Below are positions 49,615-57,199 of a stretch of 64,000 nt of DNA, piece after piece. The notes under the pieces are model-generated. The model did no database searches. It was not told where the DNA came from and worked only from the letters and a program-made list of their open reading frames with translations. This DNA is from Pseudonocardia sp. HH130630-07. Its GTDB lineage: Bacteria; Actinomycetota; Actinomycetes; Mycobacteriales; Pseudonocardiaceae. The translations under genes were made by a program, and so were the position numbers. Positions within the stretch are counted from its first letter, which is position 1. The number at the start of each line of letters is the position of its first letter. The stretch spans positions 558,001 to 622,000 of the forward strand of contig NZ_CP013854.1 of the NCBI RefSeq assembly GCF_001698125.1, in the 5' to 3' direction.

Positions 49615-50244
49615 GTGCCGGACCAGGACGCGACCACCACCCGCCGCGGCCGCCCGCCGGTGACCGAACGTGACCGGGGCGCCCAGCGGCTGGCGATCTC
49701 CCGGGTCGCCGTCCGGCTGTTCCGCGAGCACGGCGTCACCCGCACCTCCGGGGCCGACATCGCCCGCGCCGCCGGCATCTCCGAGCGGACCCTGTGGCGG
49801 TTGTTCCGGACGAAGGAGAGCTGCGTCGAGCCGCTGCTGACGGCGTCGATCGACGGGTTCCGGGAGGTGCTGCGGTCCTGGCCGCCCGGCGGCGAGCTGG
49901 CCCCGCACCTGCGCGACGCCTACACCTTCGTGCCCGGCCCGCAGCGGGAGGACACCGACGCGGTGCTCGCGGTCGTGCGGATGACCCACGACTCCCCGGC
50001 GCTGCGCGCGGTGTGGCTGGTCCTGCAGGAGCAGGCCGAGCCGACGCTCGCCGAGATGCTCGCGGCCCGGCTCGGGCGCACCCCGGACGAACCGGCGGTG
50101 CGCCTGCTCGCTGCCTCGGTGAACGCCGCGTTCCGGGTGGTCACCGACGAGGTCGCCGCGTCCGGGCACACCCTCACCGAACACCGGGAGCGGCTCGCCG
50201 AGGCGCTGCGGACCGGGGGCTGGCCGGTCCGCCCCGGCGCGTGA
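49615..50244 (+). CDS. TetR-family regulator of the P450 pair
   Basis: 209 residues. A basic N-terminus (TTRRGRPPVTERDRG) leads into the helix-turn-helix FREHGVTRTSGADIARAAGISERTLWRLFRTKESCVEPLL. The ligand-binding domain follows (LQEQAEPTLAEMLAARLG). The GTG at 49615 is preceded by GGAAGGAGGT, an almost complete anti-Shine-Dalgarno match, so this start is secure. It is divergent from the P450-ferredoxin operon and most likely represses it through the palindrome at 49533-49558. It converges on the MetX-like gene, four bases apart. Confidence 0.92.
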   Translation: MPDQDATTTRRGRPPVTERDRGAQRLAISRVAVRLFREHGVTRTSGADIARAAGISERTLWRLFRTKESCVEPLLTASIDGFREVLRSWPPGGELAPHLRDAYTFVPGPQREDTDAVLAVVRMTHDSPALRAVWLVLQEQAEPTLAEMLAARLGRTPDEPAVRLLAASVNAAFRVVTDEVAASGHTLTEHRERLAEALRTGGWPVRPGA

Positions 50245-50248
50245 CCCC

Positions 50249-51313
50249 TCACGCCTCGGTGTCGAGCAGCTCCTGCAGGTGCCGGTCGATCTGGGGCAGG
50301 TAGGTCGGCACGAGCCCGAACAGCCCGAGGTGCCCGCACAGGTCGTCGATCACCCGGATCGTCGCGTGCGGGGTCAGCTCCAGCTCGGACTCGTGGTCGC
50401 GCACCGGGAAGAACATGTCCTCGCTGATCGGCAGGATCCTGGCCACCGCCTCGTTGCGGCCCAGCGCCGCGGCCAGGTCCCCGCCGGTGTGCCGGGCGAC
50501 GTCGCCGCGCTGCCACTTCCAGGCCATGCACAGCAGGTCGTTCGGATCCATGACGGTGAAGTAGGGCTCGAGGAACCCCTCCAGGAAGCCGTCGCGGGAC
50601 TCGAACCCGAGCCCGCGCCACAGCTCCTGCTTCCAGAACTCGGTGGAGAACCCGGTCACCGCCCAGATGCCGGCGTGCCGGCGGAGCCCGTCGACGACGT
50701 CGGCGTTCGAGGTGTACTCGCCGCCGGCGAATCCGGGATCCGAGGTGATCGCCTCGACCAGCGCCTTGGTGTGCAGGAAGTCGTGCGGGGTGTTCTGCGC
50801 GGTACCGGCGATCGGCGCGGCCCGCCGCACCCGGCCCGGGAACCGGACCATCCACTCGTAGGTCTGCTGGGCCCCCATCGAACCGCCCACGACGAGCGCC
50901 AGGGACTCGATGCCGTAGTGCTCCCGGAGCAGCTGTTCCTGGGCCCGGACGTCGTCGCCGATCCGGACCCGCGGGAACCGCGACATGGCGATCGCGGAGT
51001 TCGCACCGGACGCGTTGTGCGGGCTGGTGGACAGGCCGTTGCCGATCTGGTTGACGACGACGACGAAGTACCGCTCCGGGTCCAGCGCGTGCCCGGGACC
51101 GATGTAGACGTCCCGGAAGATCTGGTGGGTGCCGGAGTACCAGGTGGTCACCAGGATCGCGTTGTCCTTCGCCGCGTTCAGCGTGCCGAAGGTGGCGACG
51201 GCGAGCTGCAGGTCGGGGATGACCCCGCCCTCCTCCAGCGCGAACTCACCGAGCCCGACGAGGTCGTAGTCGCCGTGGAACTCGTGGGTGTAGTACGGGT
51301 TCTCGATCGCCAT
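50249..51313 (-). CDS. MetX-like alpha/beta-hydrolase acyltransferase
   Basis: 354 residues of the homoserine acyltransferase-like alpha/beta-hydrolase family. The nucleophile elbow is VVGGSMGAQQTYEW. An early block is AKDNAILVTTWYSGTH, followed by NQIGNGLSTSPHNASG, and the late acid/His region is ISEDMFFPVRDHE...VIDDLCGHLGLFG. True MetX enzymes have a GGSxGG elbow and NxDxL-type homoserine-site residues. The GGSMGAQ version and missing met neighbours point to the paralogous hydrolase group whose acyl acceptor is unknown. The ATG at 51313 (MAIENPYYTHEFHG) is chosen; AGAGGAA lies upstream. Confidence 0.8.
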   Translation of the reverse strand: MAIENPYYTHEFHGDYDLVGLGEFALEEGGVIPDLQLAVATFGTLNAAKDNAILVTTWYSGTHQIFRDVYIGPGHALDPERYFVVVVNQIGNGLSTSPHNASGANSAIAMSRFPRVRIGDDVRAQEQLLREHYGIESLALVVGGSMGAQQTYEWMVRFPGRVRRAAPIAGTAQNTPHDFLHTKALVEAITSDPGFAGGEYTSNADVVDGLRRHAGIWAVTGFSTEFWKQELWRGLGFESRDGFLEGFLEPYFTVMDPNDLLCMAWKWQRGDVARHTGGDLAAALGRNEAVARILPISEDMFFPVRDHESELELTPHATIRVIDDLCGHLGLFGLVPTYLPQIDRHLQELLDTEA

Positions 51314-51435
51314 GGATCCGTGTTCCTCTCCCCTGCGACGCCCCTGCGACGGTGGGTCGACCCTCCCCGATTGTGACGCGGGGCACAAGGATCATCACTC
51401 GCCGAGTCCGGTGTCGACCGGGCCGTGCTCTATAG

Positions 51436-51458
51436 TTCTTGCTTGATATAAGTCAGAA
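51436..51458. promoter_or_regulatory. AT-rich imperfect palindrome before the SRPBCC gene
   Basis: TTCTTGCTTGATATAAGTCAGAA: matching TTCT/AGAA ends and CTT/AAG inner arms around GATAT, 14 bp before the start. It may be an operator for an unlinked regulator, overlapping promoter elements. Confidence 0.45.
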
Positions 51459-51472
51459 CGAATGGAGTTGCC

Positions 51473-52087
51473 GTGGACCTCGTCGCCGAGTTCGACCGGA
51501 ACCGCCGCGCGGTCGGTGGTTCGGGACCGACCCGCACGATCACCCTGTACCGCCACTACCCCGCCGGGACGGACGAGGTGTGGCAGGCGTGGACCGATCC
51601 GGCCCGGCTGGCCCGCTGGTTCGAGCCGGTCTCCGGCGATCTGCGCGAGGGCGGTCGCTACACCCTGACCGATAGCGGGACCGAGGGCACCGTGCAGCAG
51701 TGCAGCCCGCCGCACACCCTGCGGGTGAGCTGGGAGTACGAGGGCAGCGTGAGCACCGTGCGGCTCACGCTGGCCGCCGTCTCCGGCGGGACCGACCTCG
51801 AGCTGTGCCACGAGGTCCCCGCCGACGAGCACTGGCACCGGTTCGGCCCGGCCGCGGCGGGCATCGGCTGGGAGTTCTCGCTCGTCCCGCTGGCGATGCA
51901 TCTCGCCGGGGACCCGCGACGCCCGTCCGACGTCCTGGAGGACACGGAGTTCGGCCGGGAGCGGACCCGGCACTGCGCGACCCTGTGGGGGACGGCGCAC
52001 GGCGCGTCCGGGGTGGACGGTGTCACCGGGGACGCCGCCGCGGCTGCCGCGGCGCGCACCGTGGAGTTCTACCTGGATCCGGGCTGA
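51473..52087 (+). CDS. SRPBCC/AHSA1-type domain protein
   Basis: 204 residues. The AHSA1 pattern is clear: ITLYRHYPAGTDEVWQAWTDPARLARWFEPVSGDLREGGRYTL, then GTVQQCSPPHTLRVSWEYEG and LTLAAVSGGTDLELCHEV, followed by a helical C-terminal part. These proteins form a hydrophobic cavity and usually bind or process small ligands. They are often paired with an ArsR regulator, which is absent here, although an AT-rich palindrome precedes the gene. GGAG lies at 51464-51467 before the GTG. Confidence 0.85.
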   Translation: MDLVAEFDRNRRAVGGSGPTRTITLYRHYPAGTDEVWQAWTDPARLARWFEPVSGDLREGGRYTLTDSGTEGTVQQCSPPHTLRVSWEYEGSVSTVRLTLAAVSGGTDLELCHEVPADEHWHRFGPAAAGIGWEFSLVPLAMHLAGDPRRPSDVLEDTEFGRERTRHCATLWGTAHGASGVDGVTGDAAAAAAARTVEFYLDPG

Positions 52088-52097
52088 CCCGGACGCC

Positions 52098-52307
52098 TCA
52101 GCCCAGCAGGAACATGAGGGCCAGCATCACGAGCACCACGACGTTGCCGAGGACGACGAGCACGAGCCACGCTCCGGTCGCCGGGTCGGGATCCTCCGGG
52201 GGCGGCGCCGGTTCGACCTCGGTCCGCCGGTGCTCCGCCCGGCGCAGCTCGGCCACCTGGGCTCGGTCGAGGATCGGGGCGGTGTGGTCGTCAGCGTCGA
52301 CGTTCAT
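52098..52307 (-). CDS. Small tail-anchored membrane protein
   Basis: 69 residues from the ATG at 52307. The N-terminal two thirds are charged and Pro-rich (RAQVAELRRAEHRRTEVEPAPPPED); the C-terminus is one transmembrane helix, GAWLVLVVLGNVVVLVMLALMFLLG, that ends the protein. That gives a tail-anchored topology with the soluble part inside. No family is recognised. It converges on the SRPBCC gene. Confidence 0.6.
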   Translation of the reverse strand: MNVDADDHTAPILDRAQVAELRRAEHRRTEVEPAPPPEDPDPATGAWLVLVVLGNVVVLVMLALMFLLG

Positions 52308-52449
52308 ACCTGGACAACGCGTCACGGGATCGCAAGCCACTGTTGTTCCGCCTGTCGTGTCGTCGTGCAAGATCGATGTCGCTGGGTGTGACCGCCCGCA
52401 CCGGGTCCCCGGCGGACCCGACCGTTCCCGGCGCGGACACGGTCACTCC

Positions 52450-52455
52450 TACGCT
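52450..52455 (+). promoter_or_regulatory. -10 element, leaderless, L7/L12-like protein gene
   Basis: TACGCT (TANNNT) followed by seven bases (GTGCCGC) and the ATG at 52463; no ribosome-binding site. Confidence 0.5.
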
Positions 52456-52462
52456 GTGCCGC

Positions 52463-52768
52463 ATGGACTACGTCGTGATCGTCGCCGGAGCGCTGGCGTG
52501 CGTCGGCCTGCTGCTCGCCGCCGGCGGTGCGCTCAGCGGGGAGCGCCGGGAGCGGGCCGGGCAGCAGGCCCGGCTCGCGCGGGTGGAGCGCAAGCTCGAC
52601 GGCCTGCTCGACCACCTGGGGATCGCCTACGAGCAGCCGGAGCTCGGCCGGGTCGAGCAGCTGCTCGGGGAGGGGAAGACCGTCGCCGCGGTCAAGGCGT
52701 ACCGCGACGCGACCGGTGCCGGCCTCAAGGAGGCCAAGGACGAGGTCGACCGGCTCGCCGGGCGCTGA
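52463..52768 (+). CDS. Membrane-anchored protein with a ribosomal L7/L12 C-terminal-like domain
   Basis: 101 residues. An N-terminal membrane segment VVIVAGALACVGLLLAAGGAL is followed by a short coiled stretch (QARLARVERKLDGLLDHLGI). The final part, VEQLLGEGKTVAAVKAYRDATGAGLKEAKDEVDRLAG, resembles the C-terminal domain of ribosomal protein L7/L12, where the K-AVK...TGLGLKEAK pattern binds translation factors. Similar small actinobacterial proteins are known only by sequence. A role in bringing translation factors to the membrane is speculation. Confidence 0.75.
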   Translation: MDYVVIVAGALACVGLLLAAGGALSGERRERAGQQARLARVERKLDGLLDHLGIAYEQPELGRVEQLLGEGKTVAAVKAYRDATGAGLKEAKDEVDRLAGR

Positions 52769-52772
52769 GCCG

Positions 52773-53300
52773 GTGCCCGGCGTGCGGGTGCGCCCGGCCC
52801 GTCCCGACGACGCCGCGGCGATCACCGGGGTGCACGTCCGGGCCTGGCGGGCCGGCTATCGCGGCCTGCTCCCCGACGAGGTGCTCGACGGGCTCGACCC
52901 GGCCGAGCGTCTCCCCCGGTGGCGCTCGACGCTGACCGCCGCGTCCTGGCCCCGGCAGGGGACCCTCGTCGTGACCCCGGACGACGGCTCGATCGCCGGG
53001 TTCGCCGATCTGTCCCCGGTCCGTGACGAGGATCGGGACCCGCGGCTCGTCGGGGAGGTCCGGTCGTTCTACGTGGCGCCGGAGGCCTGGCGCCACGGAT
53101 GCGGCCGGGCGCTGATGCGCGGAAGCGTCCACGCACTGGCGAGATGCTACCGCAGCGCCGTGCTCTGGGTTCTGGACACCAACTCGCGGGCACAGCACTT
53201 CTACGCGGCGACCGGATGGCGGCCGGACGGGACCGCCCGGCACGAGCGGATCGCGGGCGTGGAGGTCGGCGAGCTGCGCTACGCGCACGACCTGGGCTGA
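52773..53300 (+). CDS. GNAT-family N-acetyltransferase
   Basis: 175 residues. The N-terminus VRVRPARPDDAAAITGVHVRAWRAGYRGLLPDEVLD is typical of GNAT proteins. The acetyl-CoA pyrophosphate loop reads VAPEAWRHGCGRALMRGSVH (Q/R-x-x-G-x-G/A type), and the C-terminal VLDTNSRAQHFYAATGWRPDGTAR is conserved. Substrate unknown. The GTG lies 4 bp after the preceding stop, so it is co-transcribed with the L7/L12-like gene. Confidence 0.9.
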   Translation: MPGVRVRPARPDDAAAITGVHVRAWRAGYRGLLPDEVLDGLDPAERLPRWRSTLTAASWPRQGTLVVTPDDGSIAGFADLSPVRDEDRDPRLVGEVRSFYVAPEAWRHGCGRALMRGSVHALARCYRSAVLWVLDTNSRAQHFYAATGWRPDGTARHERIAGVEVGELRYAHDLG

Positions 53301-53331
53301 TGGTCAGGCAACCGGAGCAGGACCGTCCTAC

Positions 53332-54465
53332 TCACCGGTGCGCGGCGGCGCCGGTGAGGAGATCGATCATGCCGGCCGGTGCGTGCTCGCCGAAGCACAG
53401 GTCGAAGTCCCGGGCCGCCTCCGCGGTCGCCTCGGCGATCCGCGGGAACAGCGACCGTTCGTACTCGGCGAGCGCGGCCCCGGTGTCGCCCGGATGCGCG
53501 ACGATCGCGCGCGCGAGTTCGGCCCCGTCGTACATCGCGAGGTTGGCCCCCTCACCGTTCGGGACCGCGACGTGCGCCGCGTCCCCGACCAGCGTCACGC
53601 CCGGCGTGTGGTCCCAGCGGTGCCCGACCGGCAGCGCGTACAGCGGGCGCAGGACGGGTGCGGTGTCACCGTCGGTGATCAGCGCGGTGAGCTCGGGGGC
53701 CCACCCGTCGAACTCCCGGGCGATCCGCGCGGTCGCCGCGCCCGGGTCGCCGAAGTCGATGTCGTCGAACCAGGCTCGCGGGCGGGTGAGCGCCACGTAG
53801 GCGTGCAGGGTGTCGCCGCTCTCCCGGTGGGCCTGGATCCCCTGGCCGGGGACGTTCGCGAGCAGGGCCCCGGACCCGACCGCGGCGGCGGCCGCCGGGT
53901 GCCGGGTATCGGCGTCGTACAGGTAGGTCTCGACGAACGCGGTGCCCACGTACCCCGGTACCGCCCCGGAGAGCAACGGGCGGACCCGGGACCACGCACC
54001 GTCCGCCCCGACCAGCAGATCGGTGCCGAGCCGGGTGCCGTCGGCGAGCGTCACCTCGTGCCGGCCGCCGCCCAGGGCGCGGATCGCGGTGACCTTGCAT
54101 CCCCACCGGACGGTCCCGGACGGCAGCGCGTCGAGCAGCAACCGGCGCAGCTCGCCGCGCTGCACCTCCGGACGGGTGCCGGTCCCGTCGTCGGGCTCGT
54201 CGAGCAGCACGGTCCCGTCCGGCGCGAGGACCCGCGTCGCCTCGCGCCCCTCCAGGACCAGGGCGCGGAACCCGTCGAGCAGGCCGGCGGCCGCCAGCGC
54301 GGGCTGCCCGGTGTCGTCGTGGATGTCGAGCATCCCGCCCTGGGACCGCGCCGAGGGCGAGGCCTCCGCCTCGAGCACCGTGACCGGGACACCGTGCAGG
54401 TGCAGCACACGCGCCAGCACGAGACCACCGAGACCGGCGCCCACGATCGTGACCGGAACGGACAT
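53332..54465 (-). CDS. FAD-dependent monooxygenase (TetX/PHBH type)
   Basis: 377 residues. FAD-binding GxGxxG is VTIVGAGLGGLVLARVL (about residues 5-21), the DG motif is TDLLVGADGAWSRVR, and the GD motif GVTLVGDAAHVAVPNGEGANLAM binds the FAD ribityl chain. This is the single-component aromatic hydroxylase family, whose TetX branch hydroxylates tetracyclines. The QGGMLDIHDDTGQPAL segment resembles the TetX-like group. Resistance or aromatic catabolism are both possible. It is divergent from a TetR gene, with two identical-type operators in between, so it is likely induced by its own substrate. Confidence 0.9.
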   Translation of the reverse strand: MSVPVTIVGAGLGGLVLARVLHLHGVPVTVLEAEASPSARSQGGMLDIHDDTGQPALAAAGLLDGFRALVLEGREATRVLAPDGTVLLDEPDDGTGTRPEVQRGELRRLLLDALPSGTVRWGCKVTAIRALGGGRHEVTLADGTRLGTDLLVGADGAWSRVRPLLSGAVPGYVGTAFVETYLYDADTRHPAAAAAVGSGALLANVPGQGIQAHRESGDTLHAYVALTRPRAWFDDIDFGDPGAATARIAREFDGWAPELTALITDGDTAPVLRPLYALPVGHRWDHTPGVTLVGDAAHVAVPNGEGANLAMYDGAELARAIVAHPGDTGAALAEYERSLFPRIAEATAEAARDFDLCFGEHAPAGMIDLLTGAAAHR

Positions 54466-54481
54466 GACGACTCCTCATCTC

Positions 54482-54519
54482 TGGAACAGCGTTCCACACC
54501 ATGTTGGAACGATGTTCCA
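54482..54519. promoter_or_regulatory. Twin TetR operators between monooxygenase and tetR
   Basis: Two 15-bp palindromes, TGGAAC-AGC-GTTCCA (54482-54496) and TGGAAC-GAT-GTTCCA (54505-54519), have identical six-base arms and lie 23 bp apart centre to centre in the 65-bp divergent gap. Confidence 0.85.
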
Positions 54520-54530
54520 GAGCTGTCAAG

Positions 54531-55241
54531 ATGACGTCCATGGCATCCCGGACACCGCGGCGCGCCCAGGGGCTCTCCCGCGGACTCATCGTCGACACGG
54601 CCGTCGCCCTGCTGGACGCCGCCGGTGAGCCGGGCCTGACGTTCCGGGCGCTCGCCGACCGGCTCGCCACCGGCCCCGGCGCGCTCTACTGGCACGTCGC
54701 GAACAAGGACGAGCTGCTCGCCGCCGCCACCGAGTCCGTCGTCGCGACCGCGCTCTCCCCCGGCCCCGGCGCACCCGTTCGCACCCCGGCGGAGGAGATC
54801 CACGCCGTCGCGCTCGCCCTGTTCGACGCGGTCGACGACCACCCGTGGCTCGCCACCCGGCTCGGCACGCAGTTCGCCCGCGGGCCGGCGGGACCGGCAC
54901 CGACGGTGATCCTCGAGCGGGTCGGCCGCCCGGTCCGCGCGCTCGGCGCTCCCGAGGCCACGTGGTTCACGACGGCGTCGACCCTGGTGAACTACGTCCT
55001 GGGCGCCGCGGGTCAGAACGCCGCGAACGGCCGGGCCGGGAGCGAGCGGGACGGCTCCCGCTCCGGGTTCCTCGACACCGTCGCGACGACCTGGGAGGGG
55101 CTGGACCCCACCGAGTTCGCCTTCGTGCGCGCCGTGGCGGGCCAGCTGCGCGAGCACGACGACCGGGAGCAGTTCCTGGCCGGGATCGACCTGATCCTGG
55201 CGGGCATCGCCGCGGTCCACCCTTCCGGCGGCCGGACCTGA
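54531..55241 (+). CDS. TetR-family regulator with C-terminal TetR_C domain
   Basis: 236 residues from the ATG at 54531; a second ATG is at 54540, and the ATG at 54501 lies before the second operator and is not used. The helix-turn-helix is LTFRALADRLATGPGALYWHVANKDELLAAA, with the LYWH recognition helix characteristic of TetR repressors proper. The C-terminal domain (DDHPWLATRLGTQFARGP and ATWFTTASTLVNYVLGAAGQNAA) resembles TetR_C. It probably represses itself and the divergent monooxygenase through the twin TGGAAC palindromes. Confidence 0.92.
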   Translation: MTSMASRTPRRAQGLSRGLIVDTAVALLDAAGEPGLTFRALADRLATGPGALYWHVANKDELLAAATESVVATALSPGPGAPVRTPAEEIHAVALALFDAVDDHPWLATRLGTQFARGPAGPAPTVILERVGRPVRALGAPEATWFTTASTLVNYVLGAAGQNAANGRAGSERDGSRSGFLDTVATTWEGLDPTEFAFVRAVAGQLREHDDREQFLAGIDLILAGIAAVHPSGGRT

Positions 55242-55393
55242 CGGGCGCGCCGTCGACCCGACCCCGCGCCCGCCCACCCGGCGCAGGGTCCCGGGCCCCG
55301 GCCACACCCACGCCGCGACATCGCTGACCGGGTGAGCGGTTCCGGCCACGGACACCGGTCATGTCCGGCTCGGACAGGTGGGGCCGCAGCGGC

Positions 55394-55885
55394 TCAGCCC
55401 GCCGTGTCCCGGACGTCCGTCCCGTGCTCGGCGAACGCCTTGAAGTCCCGCATGTGCCGTCGCGACTGCGCACGGAACACGCCGCGCAGGACGGGAGCCA
55501 GCAGCCGCATGGGCGTGCCGTCGAACCGGTACTCGTTCTCGCTCACCCAGAGGGTCGCCCCCGGGCCGGCCTCGGTCAGCCGTTCGCGCGCGGCGCTCCA
55601 CATCCCCTCGGCGACGAGCTCGCGGTCGTAGTGGACGACGGTGCCGGCCGGGATCGCGTGCAGGTCCGCCGGCTCCCGGCGGGTGATGGTCTCGGTGCCC
55701 TCCATGTCCTGCTTCCCGGTCCGCAGCACGACGCGTGACTCGGTCCCGACCTGCCCGTGCAGCCCGTTCAACGGCTCGTGCAGCACCAGGCCGCGCAGCC
55801 ACATCGGCAGGTGCGTGGGGTCGGCGAGCAGCTGGACGACCCGCTCCCGCGGCAGCGCGATCTCGATCGACACGGTGTACCTCAT
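55394..55885 (-). CDS. SRPBCC family protein
   Basis: 163 residues. The sequence MRYTVSIEIALPRERVVQLLADPTH starts a START-like fold. It continues WLRGLVLHEPLNGLHGQVGTESRVVLRTGKQDMEGTETI and ends in a C-terminal amphipathic helix (VLRGVFRAQSRRHMRDFKAFAEHG), the polyketide-cyclase-like SRPBCC pattern. No catalytic residues can be named. It lies 36 bp downstream of nadD on the same strand. The 152-bp gap to the converging tetR gene holds nothing I can support. Confidence 0.82.
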   Translation of the reverse strand: MRYTVSIEIALPRERVVQLLADPTHLPMWLRGLVLHEPLNGLHGQVGTESRVVLRTGKQDMEGTETITRREPADLHAIPAGTVVHYDRELVAEGMWSAARERLTEAGPGATLWVSENEYRFDGTPMRLLAPVLRGVFRAQSRRHMRDFKAFAEHGTDVRDTAG

Positions 55886-55921
55886 GCTGCGGCGCTCCAG
55901 TTCTGCGACCGAAACCGCAGG

Positions 55922-56515
55922 TCAGACGTCCGGGTTCAGGTAGAGACTGCGCTTGGAGATGTACTGCACGACCCCGTCCGGCACGAGGTACCAGACCGGC
56001 CGCCCCGCCGCGACGCGCGTGCGGCACTCACTGGAGGAGATCGCCATCGCCGGGACCTCGACCAGCGTCACCGAGCCGTCCGGCAGGTGCCCGTCGACCA
56101 GCTCGTAGCCGGGCCGGGTGACGCCGACGAAGTGCGCGTGGCTGAACAGCTCGTCGACCTTGCGCCAGGACAGGATCTGCTGCAGCGCATCGGCACCGGT
56201 GATGAAGAACAACATCGCGTCGGGCATCGTGGCGTGCAGGTCGGCGAGCGTGTCGGCGGTGTAGGTGGGGCCGTCGCGGTCGATGTCGACCCGGCTCACC
56301 GAGAACCGCGGGTTCGACGCGGTGGCGACGACCGTCATCAGGTAGCGGTCCTCCGCGGGGGAGACCGCGCGGTCGGACTTCTGCCACGGCTGCCCGGTCG
56401 GCACGAAGATCACCTCGTCGAGGGCGAACCGGTCCGCCACCTCGCTGGCCGCCACCAGATGACCGTGGTGCACGGGGTCGAACGTCCCGCCCATCACGCC
56501 GATCTTGCGCTTCAT
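55922..56515 (-). CDS. nadD: Nicotinate-nucleotide adenylyltransferase
   Basis: 197 residues; makes deamido-NAD from nicotinate mononucleotide and ATP. The nucleotidyl-transferase motif is [15 protein letters not shown] (residues 7-21). [27 protein letters not shown] and the C-terminal [29 protein letters not shown] (ISSTxIR-like) complete the NadD signature. In mycobacteria and many other bacteria it is directly followed by rsfS. Here it is followed by an SRPBCC gene, and rsfS lies 27 kb away across an accessory block. The ATG at 56515 lies 9 bp after the AlkB stop, so AlkB, NadD and the SRPBCC protein form one unit. Confidence 0.95.
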   Translation of the reverse strand: MKRKIGVMGGTFDPVHHGHLVAASEVADRFALDEVIFVPTGQPWQKSDRAVSPAEDRYLMTVVATASNPRFSVSRVDIDRDGPTYTADTLADLHATMPDAMLFFITGADALQQILSWRKVDELFSHAHFVGVTRPGYELVDGHLPDGSVTLVEVPAMAISSSECRTRVAAGRPVWYLVPDGVVQYISKRSLYLNPDV

Positions 56516-56524
56516 CGCCGCAGA

Positions 56525-57163
56525 CTATGCGGACGCCCCGACCGGCGGAATCCCCGGCGCCCCCGGGTAGAGATGCCGGAACTGGACGCTGATCCGCGGC
56601 CCGGAGGCCGTGACCTTCGGGACGCTGTGCTGCCAGGTCCGCTGGCAGCTGCCGCCCATCACCAGCAGGTCCCCCGACGCGAGCGGGAACGACACGGACG
56701 CGCCGCCCCCGGTGGGCCGCAGCCGCAGCGGGCGGGTCGCACCGAGTGCGACCAGCGCGACCACGGCCTCCGGGCGCTCCCTGGCGACCCGGTCCCCGTG
56801 CCAGGCCACTCCGTCGCTGCCGTCGCGGTAGAGGTTCACGCCGATCTGGGTGAACGCCCGGCCGTAGCGTTCGCCCAGCTCCCGGCCCATCGCGAGCAAC
56901 CGGTCCGGCACCGCCGGGTCCGGGAGCACCCAGCGGTGGGTCAGCCTCGGTTCGTCCACGACCCGGTCGTACATCCGGCGCCGGTGCCCCCGGAACGGCA
57001 CGGTCCGGCGCAGGTGGTCGAACACCGCTGCCGGCGCCGGGACCCAGCCGGGCGCCACGTCCACCCAGGCGCCGTGCGCCAGCTCGTGCCGGAACACCGG
57101 CGCGGGCTCCCGCTCGTCGGCACCGACGGTCTCGAACAGCGATCCCTGCCAGCAGGCGTCCAC
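56525..57163 (-). CDS. AlkB-type 2-oxoglutarate/Fe(II) dioxygenase
   Basis: 212 residues; probably repairs N-alkylated bases by oxidative demethylation. The iron ligands are in VAWHGDRVAR (HxD type) and the second His in CQRTWQHSVPK. The oxoglutarate-binding arginines are in GPRISVQFRHLYPG (RxxxxxR). The nucleotide-recognition lid region is RRMYDRVVDEPRLTHRW. The start MDACWQGSLFETVG is typical of the actinobacterial AlkB group. It is directly upstream of nadD, an unusual partner. Confidence 0.9.
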   Translation of the reverse strand: MDACWQGSLFETVGADEREPAPVFRHELAHGAWVDVAPGWVPAPAAVFDHLRRTVPFRGHRRRMYDRVVDEPRLTHRWVLPDPAVPDRLLAMGRELGERYGRAFTQIGVNLYRDGSDGVAWHGDRVARERPEAVVALVALGATRPLRLRPTGGGASVSFPLASGDLLVMGGSCQRTWQHSVPKVTASGPRISVQFRHLYPGAPGIPPVGASA

Positions 57164-57199
57164 CGGGTCGAGACTACCCCGGATCGAACATGGGTTCGA

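Noticed and set aside
54501..54530. Earlier ATG for the TetR gene
   Set aside because: The added residues would be encoded by the second TGGAAC operator, so the ATG at 54531 is more credible.
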